Source: Gammaproteobacteria bacterium
GTDB lineage: Bacteria; Pseudomonadota; Gammaproteobacteria; Steroidobacterales; Steroidobacteraceae
DNA: 34,896 nt
Direction of reading: 5' to 3'
NCBI GenBank assembly: GCA_028871705.1
Contig: JAGWMP010000004.1
Coordinates: forward strand, 1-34,896
This document shows, one piece after another, positions 9,402 through 18,405 of the stretch. A program made the position numbers and the translations under genes. The notes under the pieces were generated by a model. The model ran no database searches. It was not told where the DNA came from and worked only from the letters and a program-made list of their open reading frames with translations. Numbering within the stretch: the first letter of the stretch is position 1; every line of letters starts with the position of its first letter.

Positions 9402-10272
9402 GCGGCGCGGCCACCTCCGGCGCCGGCAGGAACAGCGCCGGATCGATGAAGTCGGCGTTCAGCGCCACGCCGAAGTGCAGGTGCGGCCCGGTCACGCGCC
9501 CGGTCGCGCCCACCTTGCCGATCACGTCCCCGGCCCGCACGCGCCGCCCGGGCGCCACGCCGATGGCGCTCAGGTGGCAATACATCGTCACCAGTCCGCC
9601 GCCGTGATCGAGGATCACGGTGTTGCCGTTGAAGAAAAACCCGCCCGTGTCGAGCACCGTGCCGTCGGCCGCGGCGCGCACCGGCGTGCCGGTATCGGCG
9701 GCGATGTCCATGCCACTGTGGGGATTGCGCGCCTCGTTGTTGAACACGCGCCGCGAGCCGTAGGAGCTCGAGCGCACGCCGGGGACCGGCGCAAGCAGCC
9801 GCAAGGTCGCCGGCACGGCTGGCGAGAAAGTGCCCACGTCCGCCCTGATGCGTGGCTGCTCGCGGCCGACGCGCGCGAGATCCTCCGCCGAGAGGTCGAC
9901 CTGGCGCGGCGGCACGGTGAGACGCTGCACGGTGTACTGCTTGTCGGCGACCTCGAAGCCGACGGTTCCGCCGCCCTCGAGGCGCACGGCGGCCGGGCCC
10001 GGTGCCTGTGAAAGCGGGATGCCGACGATGGCGAGCCACGCGCCCGCCGCCCGCACGACCAGCACCCGCCGCCCCTCGAAGCTGACCCGCGGGGCCGCGG
10101 CCCCCGCATCGCCCACCCGCACGAGTGCGACGCCGCCCGGAACACGCTCTTCCTGCGGCAGCTGTGCCGTGGCGAGCTCCGCGCCGCGCGCCGCGGCCAT
10201 GCCGGCCTGCGCAGCCGCGGCGCAGCAGAGCGCCGCCAGCGACAGCGCCGCTACGGTGCCGCGCCGCCTCAC
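9394..10272 (-). CDS. M23 family metallopeptidase (LytM/NlpD-type), exported
   Basis: A 292-residue envelope peptidase, expected to cut peptidoglycan crosslinks or act as an amidase activator. It starts with a signal peptide ([19 protein letters not shown]), then a beta-rich N-terminal M23-associated domain (about 45-165), and a C-terminal LytM domain with all zinc ligands visible: HSGMDIAA (HxxxD) and HLHFGV (HxH). The complete set suggests an active enzyme. The ORF track extends to 11028 through xseA in another frame. The true start is most likely the GTG at 10272, which overlaps the xseA TGA as GTGA. M23 genes beside xseA are also known in pseudomonads. Substrate specificity cannot be read. 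Confidence 0.9.
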   Translation of the reverse strand: MRRRGTVAALSLAALCCAAAAQAGMAAARGAELATAQLPQEERVPGGVALVRVGDAGAAAPRVSFEGRRVLVVRAAGAWLAIVGIPLSQAPGPAAVRLEGGGTVGFEVADKQYTVQRLTVPPRQVDLSAEDLARVGREQPRIRADVGTFSPAVPATLRLLAPVPGVRSSSYGSRRVFNNEARNPHSGMDIAADTGTPVRAAADGTVLDTGGFFFNGNTVILDHGGGLVTMYCHLSAIGVAPGRRVRAGDVIGKVGATGRVTGPHLHFGVALNADFIDPALFLPAPEVAAPHG

Positions 10273-11636
10273 GGCCCCTCCCGGGTTCCGGTCACGCGCG
10301 CGATGAGTGTGCCGCGCGCGAGGCGCGCCTCGATCGTCTCGCCGGGCGCGACGGCGGCAGCGTCGCTGACCAGCGAGCCGTCGGCGCGCGTGACGATCGC
10401 GAAACCGCGCGCGAGCGTCGCGAGCGGGCTCACTGAGTTGAGCGCGCGCTGCGCGAGCGCGAGCCGCTGCGCGGCCTCGTTCACGCGGCGGGCAGCCGCG
10501 TGCCGCAGGCGCAAAGTCAGGTCCTGCTCGCGCGCACGCTGCGCGTGCAGCAGCCGGTCGGGGGAGCGGCGCACCAGCCGCCCACGCAGCTGCGCGAGGG
10601 CGAGCTGCTCGCGCTGCACGCGGGCGCGCACGGCGCCCGCGAGGCGCCGTGCGAGGTCGTCGAGCCGCTGCGTTTGCTGCTCGAGCCGCACTCCGGGATG
10701 CACCAGAGCGAGCCGGCCCCGCGCGCCATCGAGGCGCGCGCCGATCGCGCGCAGCTCCCGGCGCATGGACACGGCCAAGCGCTCGGCGGTGCGCCGCACC
10801 GCCTCGAGGCACGCGCGGCGGTCGGGCACGACCAGCTCGGCGGCCGCCGAGGGCGTCGGCGCGCGCACGTCCGCGACGAAGTCGGCGATGGTGAAGTCGA
10901 CCTCGTGTCCGACCGCCGAGATCACCGGCAGCGGGCTCGCCGCGATGACGCGCGCCAGGCGCTCGTCGTTGAACGCCCACAGATCCTCGAGCGAGCCGCC
11001 GCCGCGCGCCAGGATCAGCACCTCGCATTCGGCGCGGGCGCCGGCGGTCTCGAGGGCGGCGATCAGGGCCGGCACCGCCGCCGCACCCTGCACGGCGCTC
11101 GGGTAGATGAGCACGGCGGCCGGCGGGAAGCGCCGCGCGAGGATCTCGAGGATGTCGTGCAGCGCCGCGCCCGAGGTCGAGGTGACGACGCCGATGCGGC
11201 GCGGGAAAGGCGGCAGCGCGCGCTTGCGCTCGCGCGCGAACAGGCCCTCGGCCGCGAGACGGGCCTTGAGGCGCTCGAACTCGCGCTTGAGGGCGCCCTC
11301 CCCGGCTTCCTCCAGGTGCTCGACGATCAGCTGATAGTCCCCGCGCGCCTCGTAGACGCTGATGCGGCCGCGCAGCAGCAGGTGCGCGCCCTCGCGGGGC
11401 GTGAAGCCGACGAGCGAATTCTTCAGGCGGAACATGGCGCAGCGCAGCTGCGCGTCGCGGTCCTTGAGGGAGAAGTACCAGTGGCCGGAAGCCGGCTGGG
11501 AGAAGTTCGAGAGCTCCCCCTCCACCCAGACCACCCCGAGGCCGCGATCGAGCACGGCGCGCACCTCGCGGTTGAGGCGCGTGACGCTATAGACGTCGCG
11601 TGCCGGGGCGGCGCGCTCCTCGATCCGAATGGCCAT
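10269..11636 (-). CDS. xseA: Exodeoxyribonuclease VII large subunit
   Basis: Catalytic subunit of the single-strand-specific exonuclease ExoVII, which works with the small subunit XseB (not in this window). The 455 residues match E. coli XseA (456). The N-terminal OB-fold domain begins [15 protein letters not shown] with the [19 protein letters not shown] strand. The catalytic region includes [31 protein letters not shown] and [17 protein letters not shown], followed by a long coiled-coil. The start is set at the ATG 11636 (MAIRIEER) because AAGGTG lies five bases upstream; the ORF-track start at 11651 precedes this site. Divergent from guaB with only about 53 bases between them. Confidence 0.95.
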   Translation of the reverse strand: MAIRIEERAAPARDVYSVTRLNREVRAVLDRGLGVVWVEGELSNFSQPASGHWYFSLKDRDAQLRCAMFRLKNSLVGFTPREGAHLLLRGRISVYEARGDYQLIVEHLEEAGEGALKREFERLKARLAAEGLFARERKRALPPFPRRIGVVTSTSGAALHDILEILARRFPPAAVLIYPSAVQGAAAVPALIAALETAGARAECEVLILARGGGSLEDLWAFNDERLARVIAASPLPVISAVGHEVDFTIADFVADVRAPTPSAAAELVVPDRRACLEAVRRTAERLAVSMRRELRAIGARLDGARGRLALVHPGVRLEQQTQRLDDLARRLAGAVRARVQREQLALAQLRGRLVRRSPDRLLHAQRAREQDLTLRLRHAAARRVNEAAQRLALAQRALNSVSPLATLARGFAIVTRADGSLVSDAAAVAPGETIEARLARGTLIARVTGTREGP

Positions 11637-11655
11637 GCGGCACCTTAGCATGAGG

Positions 11656-11684
11656 TTTACCGACGGCGCCGCGCCGCCTATAAT
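11656..11684 (+). promoter_or_regulatory. guaB promoter, predicted to give a leaderless mRNA
   Basis: TTTACC at 11656-11661 and a perfect TATAAT at 11679-11684 are separated by 17 bases. Only five bases lie between the -10 and the guaB ATG at 11690, so the expected transcription start falls on or within a base or two of the start codon. No Shine-Dalgarno sequence precedes the ATG, which agrees with a leaderless message. Confidence 0.6.
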
Positions 11685-11689
11685 TACGC

Positions 11690-13156
11690 ATGCGCATCCT
11701 CGAAGAAGCTCTCACCTTCGACGACGTCCTCCTGGTTCCGGCCTACTCGGAAATTCTGCCCCGCGAGGTCGACCTTTCCACGCGGCTCACCCGCCGCATC
11801 CGCCTCAACGTGCCGCTGCTGTCCGCCGCCATGGACACGGTCACCGAGGCGCGCCTCGCGATCACCATCGCGCAGGAGGGCGGGATGGGCGTCATCCACA
11901 AGAGCATGACGATCGAGGCCCAGGCGCGCGAGGTCGGCCGGGTGAAGAAGTTCGAGAGCGGCGTGATCAAGGACCCGATCACCGTCTCGCCCAACATGAC
12001 CATCCGCGAGGTGCTCGACCTGACGCGCGCCCGCGGCATCTCCGGCGTCCCCGTGGTGGTCGGGCGCAAGGCGGTCGGCATCGTGACGCACCGCGACCTG
12101 CGCTTCGAGGTCAAGCTGGATGCGCCCGTGTCCTCGGTGATGACCCCCAAGGAGCGGCTCGTCACGGTGCGCGAGGACGCCTCCAAGGAGCAGGTGCTCT
12201 CGCTGCTGCACAAGCACCGCATCGAGAAGCTCCTGGTCGTGAACGGCGAGCACGACCTCGTCGGCATGATCACCGTGAAGGATTTCCAGAAAGCCACCGA
12301 GTTCCCGCGCGCCTGCAAGGACGAGGGCGGGCGGCTGCGGGTCGGCGCGGCGGTCGGCACCACGCCCGACACGCTCGAGCGTGTCGCGGCGCTGCGCGAA
12401 GCGGGCGTCGATCTGGTGGTGGTCGATACGGCGCACGGGCATTCGCGCGGCGTCATCGAGACGGTGGGCCGCATCAAGGCGATGTGGCCCGACGCGCAGG
12501 TGATCGCCGGCAACATCGCCACCGCCGAGGCCGCGCGCGCGCTCGCCGATGCCGGCGCCGACGCGGTCAAGGTCGGCATCGGTCCGGGCTCGATCTGCAC
12601 CACGCGGATCGTCGCCGGGGTGGGTGTGCCGCAGATCTCCGCGGTGGCCAATGTCGCGGACGCGCTGCGGACCGCGGACGTGCCGGTGATCTCCGACGGC
12701 GGTATCCGCTTCTCGGGCGACATCGCCAAGGCGATCGCGGCGGGCGCGGATGCGGTCATGATCGGCGGCCTGTTCGCCGGCACCGAGGAGTCCCCCGGCG
12801 AGGTCGAGCTCTACCAGGGCGCCTCCTACAAGTCCTACCGCGGCATGGGCTCGCTCGGGGCGATGGCCGAGCGCCACGGCTCGGCCGATCGCTACTTCCA
12901 GGACGCCGCCACCGAGCTGCAGAAGCTCGTGCCCGAGGGCGTCGAGGGGCGCGTGCCCTACAAGGGCAGCATCGTCACCATCCTGCAGCAGCTCTCCGGC
13001 GGGCTGCGCGCGGCCATGGGCTACACCGGCAGCCGCAGCATCGCCGAGATGCGCACGCGTCCGGTATTCGTGCGCATCACCAACGCCGGCGTGCGCGAGA
13101 GTCACGTCCACGACGTGAGCATCACCAAGGAAGCGCCCAACTACCGGGTGTCGTGA
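11690..13156 (+). CDS. guaB: Inosine-5'-monophosphate dehydrogenase
   Basis: Oxidises IMP to XMP with NAD+, the first committed step to GMP, in the cytosol. The 488 residues equal the usual bacterial length. The (beta/alpha)8 barrel starts [14 protein letters not shown]; two CBS domains are inserted at about residues 95-205 (around [18 protein letters not shown] and [18 protein letters not shown]). The catalytic loop GPGSICTTR holds Cys303. The phosphate site [12 protein letters not shown] and the flap region [10 protein letters not shown] are intact. The ATG at 11690 is set by family N-termini ([12 protein letters not shown]). It is followed directly by guaA, whose possible GTG start overlaps the guaB TGA. 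Confidence 0.98.
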   Translation: MRILEEALTFDDVLLVPAYSEILPREVDLSTRLTRRIRLNVPLLSAAMDTVTEARLAITIAQEGGMGVIHKSMTIEAQAREVGRVKKFESGVIKDPITVSPNMTIREVLDLTRARGISGVPVVVGRKAVGIVTHRDLRFEVKLDAPVSSVMTPKERLVTVREDASKEQVLSLLHKHRIEKLLVVNGEHDLVGMITVKDFQKATEFPRACKDEGGRLRVGAAVGTTPDTLERVAALREAGVDLVVVDTAHGHSRGVIETVGRIKAMWPDAQVIAGNIATAEAARALADAGADAVKVGIGPGSICTTRIVAGVGVPQISAVANVADALRTADVPVISDGGIRFSGDIAKAIAAGADAVMIGGLFAGTEESPGEVELYQGASYKSYRGMGSLGAMAERHGSADRYFQDAATELQKLVPEGVEGRVPYKGSIVTILQQLSGGLRAAMGYTGSRSIAEMRTRPVFVRITNAGVRESHVHDVSITKEAPNYRVS

Positions 13157-13170
13157 CGGCTGCAAGACCC

Positions 13171-14823
<1,653 letters not shown>

Positions 14824-14903
14824 TAAGTAAGCGCGGGGATTCTTGCAGGTAGTGAACTTCCACTTCGGCATCCAATCAGCAGCGCACTTTCGAGGCACAT
14901 ATC

Positions 14904-15233
14904 ATGCGTGAGTCATCGAGATCCAATCGACCCCGAAATGTCATTGCGACGCTGTTGGCTTCGAGTGCATTGGCATTTTGCACGTTCGCGATGGCATACA
15001 GCGGCGAAGAACTTGCGAAGGACGCGAAGATAGGTATCCAGTCGGCTCGCGACATCGCTCTGAAGGTGCATCCAGGCAAGATCACCGATGAAGAGCTCGA
15101 GAAGGAGAAGGGCGGCAGTGGCCTGCGCTATTCATTCGATATCAAAGTTGGCTCTAAGACGTACGAGGTCGGCGTCGATGCCGTGACCGGCAAGGTGCTG
15201 GAGAACAAGCGAGAGGGAAAGCATCCGGATTGA
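14904..15233 (+). CDS. PepSY-domain exported small protein
   Basis: A 109-residue protein with a basic N-terminus, a hydrophobic segment (VIATLLASSALAFCTFAMA) and a likely signal-peptidase site after AMA. The rest is a single PepSY domain: helix ARDIALKVHPGKITDEELE, then the strands YSFDIKVGSKTYEVGVDAVTGKVLENK. PepSY domains are found in peptidase propeptides and periplasmic redox or sensor proteins and are thought to bind or inhibit other proteins. No fused catalytic domain is present. Base composition and codon use are clearly lower in GC than the genes on either side. It lies 80 bases after guaA, convergent with the CarS-like gene. Partner unknown. Confidence 0.85.
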   Translation: MRESSRSNRPRNVIATLLASSALAFCTFAMAYSGEELAKDAKIGIQSARDIALKVHPGKITDEELEKEKGGSGLRYSFDIKVGSKTYEVGVDAVTGKVLENKREGKHPD

Positions 15234-15295
15234 AATGCGATCTGGCTGGCGGGTTGCAATGCGAGTGCACGGCACGAGGATCCGCTCTCGCTTGA

Positions 15296-15772
15296 TTATG
15301 GATGACGTAGTTTTGTAGCGGCGATGTCCAGTACCGCGAATGCGGCAGCAATCATTAGGATTTCGAGGAGTCCGAGTCCCAGTGGGCGCTGCATGGTGAG
15401 CAGCGGCAACAGCGATTCCGGGATCTGATCGATCCCCGGTAGTTCAGCGCCGGGCGGGCGCCGCAGGCGGCGCTTGAGAAAACTTGACGATGCGTCCCCA
15501 AGAATTGCCAGAGCTCCGAAGGCCGCACCCAGTGCGAGCCCGAGCCCGAAGAGTTGCGCCGCCAGGGCGCACGCAACGACAGCAGCAATCAGGCCACGCC
15601 ACGTCTTGTGGCTGCCAAGGAGCCGTGTTCCATCTTGCATTGTCTTGCCAAGATCCAGCGGTGTCGTCCAGTGTTTGTGAAAGATGTGCGCCGCAGCCCA
15701 GGGCGCCGTGTTCGCAATGACAACCAGCAGCAGAGGAATGAATAACTGCCGCACAAGCGGCTCCAATGGCAT
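15296..15772 (-). CDS. CarS-like integral membrane CDP-lipid synthase (CDP-archaeol synthase family)
   Basis: A 158-residue protein with about four to five hydrophobic segments (LFIPLLLVVIANTAPWAA, LIAAVVACALAAQLFGLGL, ALGAAFGALAILG, LGLLEILMIAAAFAVL). It retains the signature of the CarS/CdsA group: GSHKTWRG near residue 54, then GDASSSFLKRRLRRPPG and the DQIPE motif. CarS in archaea transfers CMP from CTP to unsaturated archaetidic acid; CdsA does the same for phosphatidic acid. Short bacterial CarS-like proteins have no well-established substrate that I can name. The intact motifs suggest an active nucleotidyltransferase. The ATG at 15772 has no obvious ribosome-binding site. It lies within the low-GC segment, convergent with the PepSY gene. 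Confidence 0.82.
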   Translation of the reverse strand: MPLEPLVRQLFIPLLLVVIANTAPWAAAHIFHKHWTTPLDLGKTMQDGTRLLGSHKTWRGLIAAVVACALAAQLFGLGLALGAAFGALAILGDASSSFLKRRLRRPPGAELPGIDQIPESLLPLLTMQRPLGLGLLEILMIAAAFAVLDIAATKLRHP

Positions 15773-15828
15773 TTTGCAGTCGCTTGCAATCAGACCGGCT
15801 TAGGATTGCTCCGTCCAAAATTCTAGAG

Positions 15829-15906
15829 CTGGTCGAGAATCGCGCCAGGCATGCTCCGGGGTACTCGACGCGACGCAGCACGTGGACCATAGAGTAGCTC
15901 GACCAG
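15829..15906. repeat. Separated inverted repeat in an intergenic, structured stretch
   Basis: CTGGTCGAG at 15829-15837 is the exact reverse complement of CTCGACCAG at 15898-15906, with 60 bases between. A smaller ATTCT/AGAAT pairing overlaps the left arm. The stretch lies between the CarS-like gene and the ATPase and has no convincing ORF. It may be a structured RNA, a regulatory element or a repeat-family copy. Confidence 0.35.
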
Positions 15907-15958
15907 GCCGGCCCGGGCGAGCATTTGCGAATTCTAAGCCGCTCCCGAGATACCTTGA

Positions 15959-15983
15959 ATATTGAGCGGTTATCGCTCATTAT
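15959..15983. promoter_or_regulatory. Palindrome just before the DUF4143 ATPase start
   Basis: ATATTGAGCG and CGCTCATTAT flank the five bases GTTAT. The arms are complementary over ten positions with one mismatch, and the inner TGAGCG/CGCTCA is perfect. It lies over one candidate ATG (15982) and eight bases before the preferred one (15991). It could be a repressor operator or a hairpin hiding the start; which is not decidable by eye. Confidence 0.45.
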
Positions 15984-15990
15984 GCAAGGC

Positions 15991-17130
15991 ATGATTATAC
16001 GACGCCAGCTCTTGGCCAGGCTGCGCGCTGGCCTAAGAACGAGTCCTGCGGTGGCGCTGCTCGGTCCCCGTCAGTGCGGCAAGACCACACTCGCGCGGCA
16101 GCTTGCTGGTAGCTCGAACAGCACATACTTCGATCTGGAAAACCCTGTTGATCTGGCTCGGCTGTCCGAGCCCCTGACGGCGCTGGAATCGTTGCGCGGG
16201 TTGATCGTGATTGATGAGGTGCAGCGTCATCCAGATCTCTTCCCGATACTCAGGGTATTGTTGGACCGCAAGCCGATTCGAGCGCGTTTTCTCATTCTTG
16301 GCAGCGCATCGCCGGAATTACTAGGCCAGAGTTCTGAAACCCTGGCGGGTCGGATAGCCAATGTCGAGATGACCGGATTTACGCTTGAAGAGCTCGACCA
16401 CCCGGATCTCAATCGATTGTGGTTGCGCGGCGGTTTTCCGCGCTCGTTCCTGGCCGGCACGGAAGCTGCGAGTACCGCGTGGCGCGAGGATTTCATCCGC
16501 ACGTTCCTGGAGCGCGATTTGGCTCAGCTCGGGATGAGAGTGCCTTCGGGCACGATGCGCAGGTTTTGGACCATGAGTGCGCACTGCTCCGGTGGCATAT
16601 GGAATAGTTCGCAGATTGGCCGTTCCCTGGGCGAGGCTCATACCACCGTCAGGCGCCACCTTGATGCTCTATCCGGCGCGCTTGTGGTGCGCGTGCTCGA
16701 GCCTTGGTACGAGAACGTCGGTAAACGGTTAGTAAAATCCCCGAAGGTTTACATTCGGGATTCCGGGCTTCTGCATACGTTGCTCGGAATAGGCGATCGC
16801 CGGCAACTAGAAGGGCATCCCGTCGTCGGCGGGTCATGGGAGGGGTTCATCATCGAGCAGCTTCTCGCTCAGTTGCCCAAGACCAAAGCCTATTACTGGC
16901 GAACGCAGGCCGGCGCAGAGCTCGATCTGCTGCTGTTCTTGAAGGGGCGGCGTATTGGAATTGAGATCAAGCGGGCTGATGCGCCGAAGATGACGCCGTC
17001 GATGGGTTCAGCGCTCGAAGATCTTGAACTACATCAGCTGCTGGTAGTTTACCCAGGCTCGGTACGTTATGCGCTCCATCCTAAGGTTGAAGTGATGTCG
17101 CTGTCGCAATGCATGGCCGAACTGGCTTGA
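15991..17130 (+). CDS. AAA-family ATPase with DUF4143 C-terminal domain
   Basis: A 379-residue protein with an N-terminal AAA_14-type ATPase (Walker A LLGPRQCGKTTLA at about residues 22-34; Walker B GLIVIDEVQRHPDLF) and a C-terminal DUF4143 domain (AHTTVRRHLDALSGALVVRVLEPW, YIRDSGLLHTLLGI). The last 80 residues contain AELDLLLFLKGRRIGIEIKRA, whose spaced Asp and Glu-x-Lys resemble a PD-(D/E)XK nuclease-like fold seen in this family. These solitary ATPases are scattered patchily among bacteria, have no established function, and often look mobile. MIIRRQLL at 15991 is the usual family start; ATG 15982 is possible. GC content is low for the window, consistent with transfer. No toxin or antitoxin partner is visible. 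Confidence 0.9.
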   Translation: MIIRRQLLARLRAGLRTSPAVALLGPRQCGKTTLARQLAGSSNSTYFDLENPVDLARLSEPLTALESLRGLIVIDEVQRHPDLFPILRVLLDRKPIRARFLILGSASPELLGQSSETLAGRIANVEMTGFTLEELDHPDLNRLWLRGGFPRSFLAGTEAASTAWREDFIRTFLERDLAQLGMRVPSGTMRRFWTMSAHCSGGIWNSSQIGRSLGEAHTTVRRHLDALSGALVVRVLEPWYENVGKRLVKSPKVYIRDSGLLHTLLGIGDRRQLEGHPVVGGSWEGFIIEQLLAQLPKTKAYYWRTQAGAELDLLLFLKGRRIGIEIKRADAPKMTPSMGSALEDLELHQLLVVYPGSVRYALHPKVEVMSLSQCMAELA

Positions 17131-17141
17131 CGACGCCAAAA

Positions 17142-17285
17142 TCAATCGTGAGCGAAAATGCCCTGGTAACTGAGGAAGTCCCGGGTCTGACTCGCATCCA
17201 CCGGGATTTCGTTGCGGCCCCAGCCGCCACAGCCGGCAATGACGATTCCCGCAATCAGCAGCAGGCCGCACTTGTGGACGGGCAT
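17142..17285 (-). CDS. Very small lipoprotein (47 residues)
   Basis: The peptide begins MPVHKCGLLLIAGIVIAGCGG, a short lipoprotein signal with lipobox IAGC, leaving about 29 mature residues ending QGIFAHD. The start at 17285 is strongly supported by AGGAGG with six bases spacing. The longer ORF-track version to 17432 has no such site and runs through the preceding gene. It is 40 bases downstream of another small lipoprotein on the same strand, so the two likely form one transcript. The mature part has no motif I recognise. Confidence 0.6.
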   Translation of the reverse strand: MPVHKCGLLLIAGIVIAGCGGWGRNEIPVDASQTRDFLSYQGIFAHD

Positions 17286-17325
17286 GATCGCCTCCTGCTG
17301 CTGCCTGCCAAAGACCGCTGCCGCG

Positions 17326-17571
17326 CTACTTCGTGGAATAACCGGCCAGTTCATTCCTGCACTCGGCACTGTTCGCGTCGGCTGAACACAACTGCGGGAT
17401 TCGCTCGCAATCGGGCGCTTTGAGCAGGCCACTCGGGTCCTGCGTCATCGCGGCTGCGAGCCTCTTGCAGCCCTCATAGGTCTGCTGCCAGTTGCTCGCG
17501 CGGCCGCAGCCCGCAATCGGGGAGACGACGAGCAATGCGCCCAGCATCGCCGGCAAAATCTCTTTCCGCAC
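17326..17571 (-). CDS. Small Cys-containing lipoprotein (81 residues)
   Basis: The product MRKEILPAMLGALLVVSPIAGCGRA has a lipoprotein signal with lipobox IAGC. The mature part of about 60 residues carries four further cysteines (YEGCKRL, PDCERI, QLCSA, AECRNE), which could form two disulfides in the periplasm. The GTG start at 17571 is preceded by AAGGAG at good spacing. Upstream of and co-oriented with the 47-residue lipoprotein. No family recognised. Confidence 0.65.
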   Translation of the reverse strand: MRKEILPAMLGALLVVSPIAGCGRASNWQQTYEGCKRLAAAMTQDPSGLLKAPDCERIPQLCSADANSAECRNELAGYSTK

Positions 17572-17664
17572 GGATGCTCCTTGCCGGGGACCCGGGTGTG
17601 ATCAGTTGCGTGAGCAGATGTGTACTATAGAGTTGGTCAGCTTCGCCAGCTGGGAGCCGATTTC

Positions 17665-18405
17665 ATGGCAATGAGCGACCGGCCGCCGGCCAGCCCGCCT
17701 GCGGCCGATGGGGCTTGCAGGGCCTGCGGCCAGAGCATCCGCGGCGCCTGGTACCGGGTGAACGACGCGCCGGTGTGCGCGGCATGCACCGAGCGGCTGC
17801 AGCGCGAGCTGCCGCGGGACTCCCACCAGGCTTTCGTGCGCGGACTGCTGTTCGGCGTCGGCGCCGCCGTGATCGGCTTCATCCTCTACGTGGGCTTCGC
17901 GATCGCGACCGGGCTCGTGATCGGCTACGTGTCGCTCGCGGTCGGCTATCTGGTCGGCAAGGGGATCTCGCTCGGCTCACGCGGTGTCGGCGGCCGCCGC
18001 TATCAGATCGCCGCGCTCGTGCTCACCTACATGGCGGTGTCGCTCGCGGCGGTTCCGATCGCCATCTCGGTGCACATGAAGCACAAGCGCGCGGCACAGA
18101 CCACGCAGCTCATCGGCGCACCGGCTGCGCCGCTCACCTCCGAGGCGCCAACGCCGCAAGCGGCCGCGGCGCCCTCCCCGGCCCCCGCCCCCGCGGCCGC
18201 GGCGCCACCGGCGATGAGCTTCGCCCGGGCGCTCGGCACGCTGACGCTGCTCGGGCTCGCCTCGCCATTCCTCGAGCTCGCCGATCCGGTGCACGGCATC
18301 ATCGGACTGATCATCCTGCTCGTCGGGCTGCGCATCGCCTGGCGGCTCACGTCCCCGCGGCGGCTGGAGATCTCCGGACCCATCGCCGAGGCGCAATCCG
18401 CGTGA
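17665..18405 (+). CDS. Zinc-ribbon-bearing inner-membrane protein
   Basis: A 246-residue protein. The N-terminal cytosolic stretch has two CxxC pairs (CRACGQ near residue 17 and CAAC near residue 38), a likely zinc ribbon. Three hydrophobic segments follow (LLFGVGAAVIGFILYVGFAIATGLVIGYV, IAALVLTYMAVSLAAVPIAI and, after an Ala/Pro linker, LGTLTLLGLA...IIGLIILLVGLRIAW). The ATG at 17665 is chosen because GGGAG lies eight bases upstream; the ORF-track start at 17620 adds 15 residues without support. The TGA overlaps the GTG of the next gene (GTGA), so the two are translationally coupled. Function not recognised. Confidence 0.75.
   Translation: MAMSDRPPASPPAADGACRACGQSIRGAWYRVNDAPVCAACTERLQRELPRDSHQAFVRGLLFGVGAAVIGFILYVGFAIATGLVIGYVSLAVGYLVGKGISLGSRGVGGRRYQIAALVLTYMAVSLAAVPIAISVHMKHKRAAQTTQLIGAPAAPLTSEAPTPQAAAAPSPAPAPAAAAPPAMSFARALGTLTLLGLASPFLELADPVHGIIGLIILLVGLRIAWRLTSPRRLEISGPIAEAQSA

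Noticed and set aside
11629-13170. Long N-terminal extension of the guaA ORF through guaB
   Set aside because: It is the +1 shadow frame of guaB; only the part after 13171 (or 13153) resembles GuaA.
15444-15992. 182-residue minus-strand ORF upstream of the CarS-like gene
   Set aside because: Overlaps the CarS-like gene in another frame and the palindrome; no ribosome-binding site and no family match.
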